In this document: piece after piece, positions 6,767 through 8,316 of the stretch | How the letters are laid out: the number at the start of each line of letters is the position of its first letter | Position numbering within the stretch: position 1 is the first letter of the stretch | Assembly (NCBI GenBank): GCA_028705545.1 | Contig: JAQWDG010000063.1 | Location: forward strand, 1-8,316 | Reading direction: 5' to 3' | Origin: Methanoregula sp. | GTDB taxonomy: Archaea; Halobacteriota; Methanomicrobia; Methanomicrobiales; Methanospirillaceae | Length of the DNA: 8,316 nt | Position numbers and translations under genes: made by a program | Notes under the pieces: model-generated | Told to the model about the DNA's origin: nothing | The model's database searches: none | Seen by the model: only the letters and a program-made list of their open reading frames with translations

Positions 6767-6854
6767 CAAACATCAGAAAAGTCCCGGTTTGGTTTTTCCT
6801 GTCCGGTATTCACGAAAAATGGCAGAGTCACACAACGGCATACCTGCCTCATCT

Positions 6855-6869
6855 AAAAAAAACAATAAA
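6855..6869 (-). terminator. T-rich terminator after polB
   Basis: The minus strand reads TTTATTG followed by eight T residues, beginning 16 nt past the polB stop codon. Oligo-T tracts like this are the usual intrinsic terminators of archaeal RNA polymerase. No strong hairpin precedes it. Confidence 0.5.
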
Positions 6870-6885
6870 CGAGAGTCCCGCCGGC

Positions 6886-8316
6886 TTATCCGAATCCCCA
6901 CTGGGCGAGCGTTGTATGCGAGGGATCGACATCCTTCCAGGTCCAGCCGAGCGCCTCGATGATCCGGGAGATCGGCTGCTCGATGGTCTTTTCCAGCATC
7001 AGTTCCCAGTCGGGCAAAAACTCCTTTGGTACCTGGTCGGCATACTCGAAACAGAGCACATCGGTCTTCGGGTACTTCCCGGTGACGGCCCTGATATAGA
7101 TCCTCTTCGGCTTGCTGCCCTTGCCAAACTCCGTGTGCAGGTGCTGGTTGGCGTACCGGGCCCCCCGCACCTGTGCGTCATCGGTTTCGTAATCGTCCAG
7201 GGACTTTCCGATCCCGCCGGGGATGCCGATCTCATCGAGCGAATACTTCCCGGCCCGGTACTTCGTGATGATGCCGCCGAGGTATGCCTTGATCTCGGGA
7301 TATTCCACGCCGGCAAGGATCATCTCCATTACTTTTCTCTGGACGACTTTTGTTATCTGCGGGGTATCGCTCCGCCGGGTCTCAAAGCCCACGATATCGA
7401 TCTGGTCGGCATCCTTCCCCTCTTTCCAGACAAGACGTCCGGCGTACCGCTTCTTTTTCCCGGCCTGGAAGAACCGGGCATAGATCTTCTCGAATTTGAT
7501 TGAGAAGTAATGGGTATCGGCGTGCAGCTCGCTCTTCGCAAAGTCCTGGTAGCTCGCGTTGAGCAGTTTTTCGAGCATCCGTGCCGTCTCGATCGTCTTA
7601 TCCTGCGGGAGCGGCGGGATCTGCACCATGCAGGAATCCGTATCGCCGTAAATTACTTTATAGCCCTGCTGCTCGATGATGCGCCGGGTGTGCTCGATGA
7701 TGGCCCGGCCGACCGAGGTCACGGCAGCGCCGATCTCCCGGTCGAAGAGCCGGAACCGGGTGTAACCCGAGACACCGTAGTACGTGTTCATGATCACCTT
7801 GAGCACGTTCTGCTGCATGTCGTAGAGGAGGTATTGCGGCGAGCCGTACGGGAAGGTATTCCGGAGCGCCTTCCTCGCATCGCGCTCCTTTAAGAGTTCC
7901 GAAAGGATGCTCCGGGTCAGCCCGTCCGGCTGCTTCCTGAACCGGATGCCGTTCGGGGCAACGAGCTCGCCATTCGGGTCCTTTGTCTCGGGCGAGGCGT
8001 TGATCGTCATCATCGCCATCGGGTAGAGCGATTTTAGATCGAGGACGATCACGTTCTCCCTGACCCCTTTGCTCGGCTCGAAAACAGTCGCCCCTTCGAA
8101 CTCCTCGGCATTCGCAAATCCCTTGGACGGGAGGACGTACTTCCCGTGGGCCTTGCGCAAGATATAGACATCGATCACGCTCGACGAATTGAGCGTTTTG
8201 TCGAGCGGGCAGCCCACGTACCGGGCGATCTCCCGGTAGAACCCGACGATGTTGTCCTTTTTGTCGATCGCAACGCAGAGCTCGACATCCTTGAAGTTGT
8301 ACTCGACAAGGAGCGC
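6886..8316 (-). CDS. polB: Archaeal DNA polymerase family B, C-terminal part (runs off the right edge)
   Basis: Replicative/repair DNA polymerase I of archaea; 476 C-terminal residues are visible and the frame is open to the window edge, so the protein start lies outside. Numbering from the edge: YNFKDVELC (6-14) is the Exo III motif (YxxxD) of the 3'-5' proofreading domain; DLKSLYP (93-99) is polymerase motif A with the metal-binding Asp; KVIMNTYYG (173-181) is motif B; and YGDTDS (223-228) is motif C with the catalytic Asp pair. Palm, fingers and thumb are uninterrupted. Motifs A, B and C, frequent intein sites in archaeal polymerases, carry no intein here. The last residues (HTTLAQWGFG) sit where a PCNA-binding PIP box is expected but deviate from its consensus. 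The N-terminal uracil-sensing domain cannot be assessed. Likely transcribed alone at this end, with a T-rich terminator just downstream. Confidence 0.97.
   Translation of the reverse strand, partial: ALLVEYNFKDVELCVAIDKKDNIVGFYREIARYVGCPLDKTLNSSSVIDVYILRKAHGKYVLPSKGFANAEEFEGATVFEPSKGVRENVIVLDLKSLYPMAMMTINASPETKDPNGELVAPNGIRFRKQPDGLTRSILSELLKERDARKALRNTFPYGSPQYLLYDMQQNVLKVIMNTYYGVSGYTRFRLFDREIGAAVTSVGRAIIEHTRRIIEQQGYKVIYGDTDSCMVQIPPLPQDKTIETARMLEKLLNASYQDFAKSELHADTHYFSIKFEKIYARFFQAGKKKRYAGRLVWKEGKDADQIDIVGFETRRSDTPQITKVVQRKVMEMILAGVEYPEIKAYLGGIITKYRAGKYSLDEIGIPGGIGKSLDDYETDDAQVRGARYANQHLHTEFGKGSKPKRIYIRAVTGKYPKTDVLCFEYADQVPKEFLPDWELMLEKTIEQPISRIIEALGWTWKDVDPSHTTLAQWGFG

Larger units (their letters stand above)
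6607..6885. other. Intergenic region between the PAS sensor gene and polB
   Basis: 279 nt with no convincing gene. It holds, from right to left on the minus strand: a T-rich tract just after the polB stop, a 22-codon open frame (6773-6841) of doubtful reality, a second hairpin with a T-run (6745-6763), an AT-rich block AATTAATACTTTTT (6707-6720) and the sensor promoter candidate. A motif made of GTTCCCCG plus a T6 run occurs twice on the minus strand (about 6745-6767 and 6634-6648). No tRNA, CRISPR or insertion-sequence end was found. Confidence 0.6.

Noticed and set aside
6487..7503. Plus-strand open frame of 338 codons
   Set aside because: It overlaps the 5' end of the sensor gene, the intergenic region and the 3' end of polB, with no recognisable domain; both opposite genes are secure.
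7633..8040. Possible intein in polB
   Set aside because: Motifs A, B and C are contiguous at the expected spacing, with no inserted splicing domain.
1..8316. CRISPR array, tRNA, rRNA, insertion sequence or prophage genes
   Set aside because: No regularly spaced repeats, cloverleaf, transposase motif or phage gene was seen on either strand.

Overview
The window looks like a chromosomal segment from a methanogenic archaeon, most likely of the Methanomicrobiales (Methanoregula-like). This rests on an archaeal STT3/AglB oligosaccharyltransferase, an archaeal family B DNA polymerase, a bacterial-type UvrB of the kind some methanogens carry, and a PAS sensor whose unusual C-terminal domain I recall from that order. 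The placement is inferred from gene content and style; no rRNA or other marker is present. The DNA is moderately GC-rich, with AT-rich stretches confined to intergenic regions.

Layout. 1-2071 (minus strand): a small membrane-anchored protein (1688-2071) followed by aglB, which starts near 1637 and runs off the left edge. The frame of aglB is open and uninterrupted over the whole visible part. 2072-2265: divergent intergenic region with a perfect 7-bp hairpin and an AT-rich promoter candidate. 2266-5237 (plus strand): a complete Dam/DpnM-like adenine methyltransferase, then an 89-nt gap with a good TATA candidate and three GATC sites, then complete uvrB starting at GTG. 5254-6606 (minus strand): a membrane-bound two-PAS sensor protein, convergent with uvrB (16-nt spacer), with a phosphoacceptor-type histidine but no ATPase domain. 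6607-6885: intergenic region with a promoter candidate for the sensor and T-rich terminator candidates. 6886-8316 (minus strand): the C-terminal 476 residues of DNA polymerase B, running off the right edge.

How the genes relate. The left pair is plausibly one transcription unit for protein N-glycosylation: the small surface protein carries three closely spaced sequons directly before the enzyme that would glycosylate them. The centre and right are DNA-maintenance genes (adenine methylation, excision repair, replication) with a sensor between them. Nothing in the window links them into a single pathway, and no phage, insertion sequence, CRISPR array or tRNA was seen. No clearly new multi-gene system is evident. 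The best leads are the sequon-rich neighbour of aglB, the GATC-laden uvrB promoter just downstream of the methyltransferase gene, and the ATPase-less sensor.
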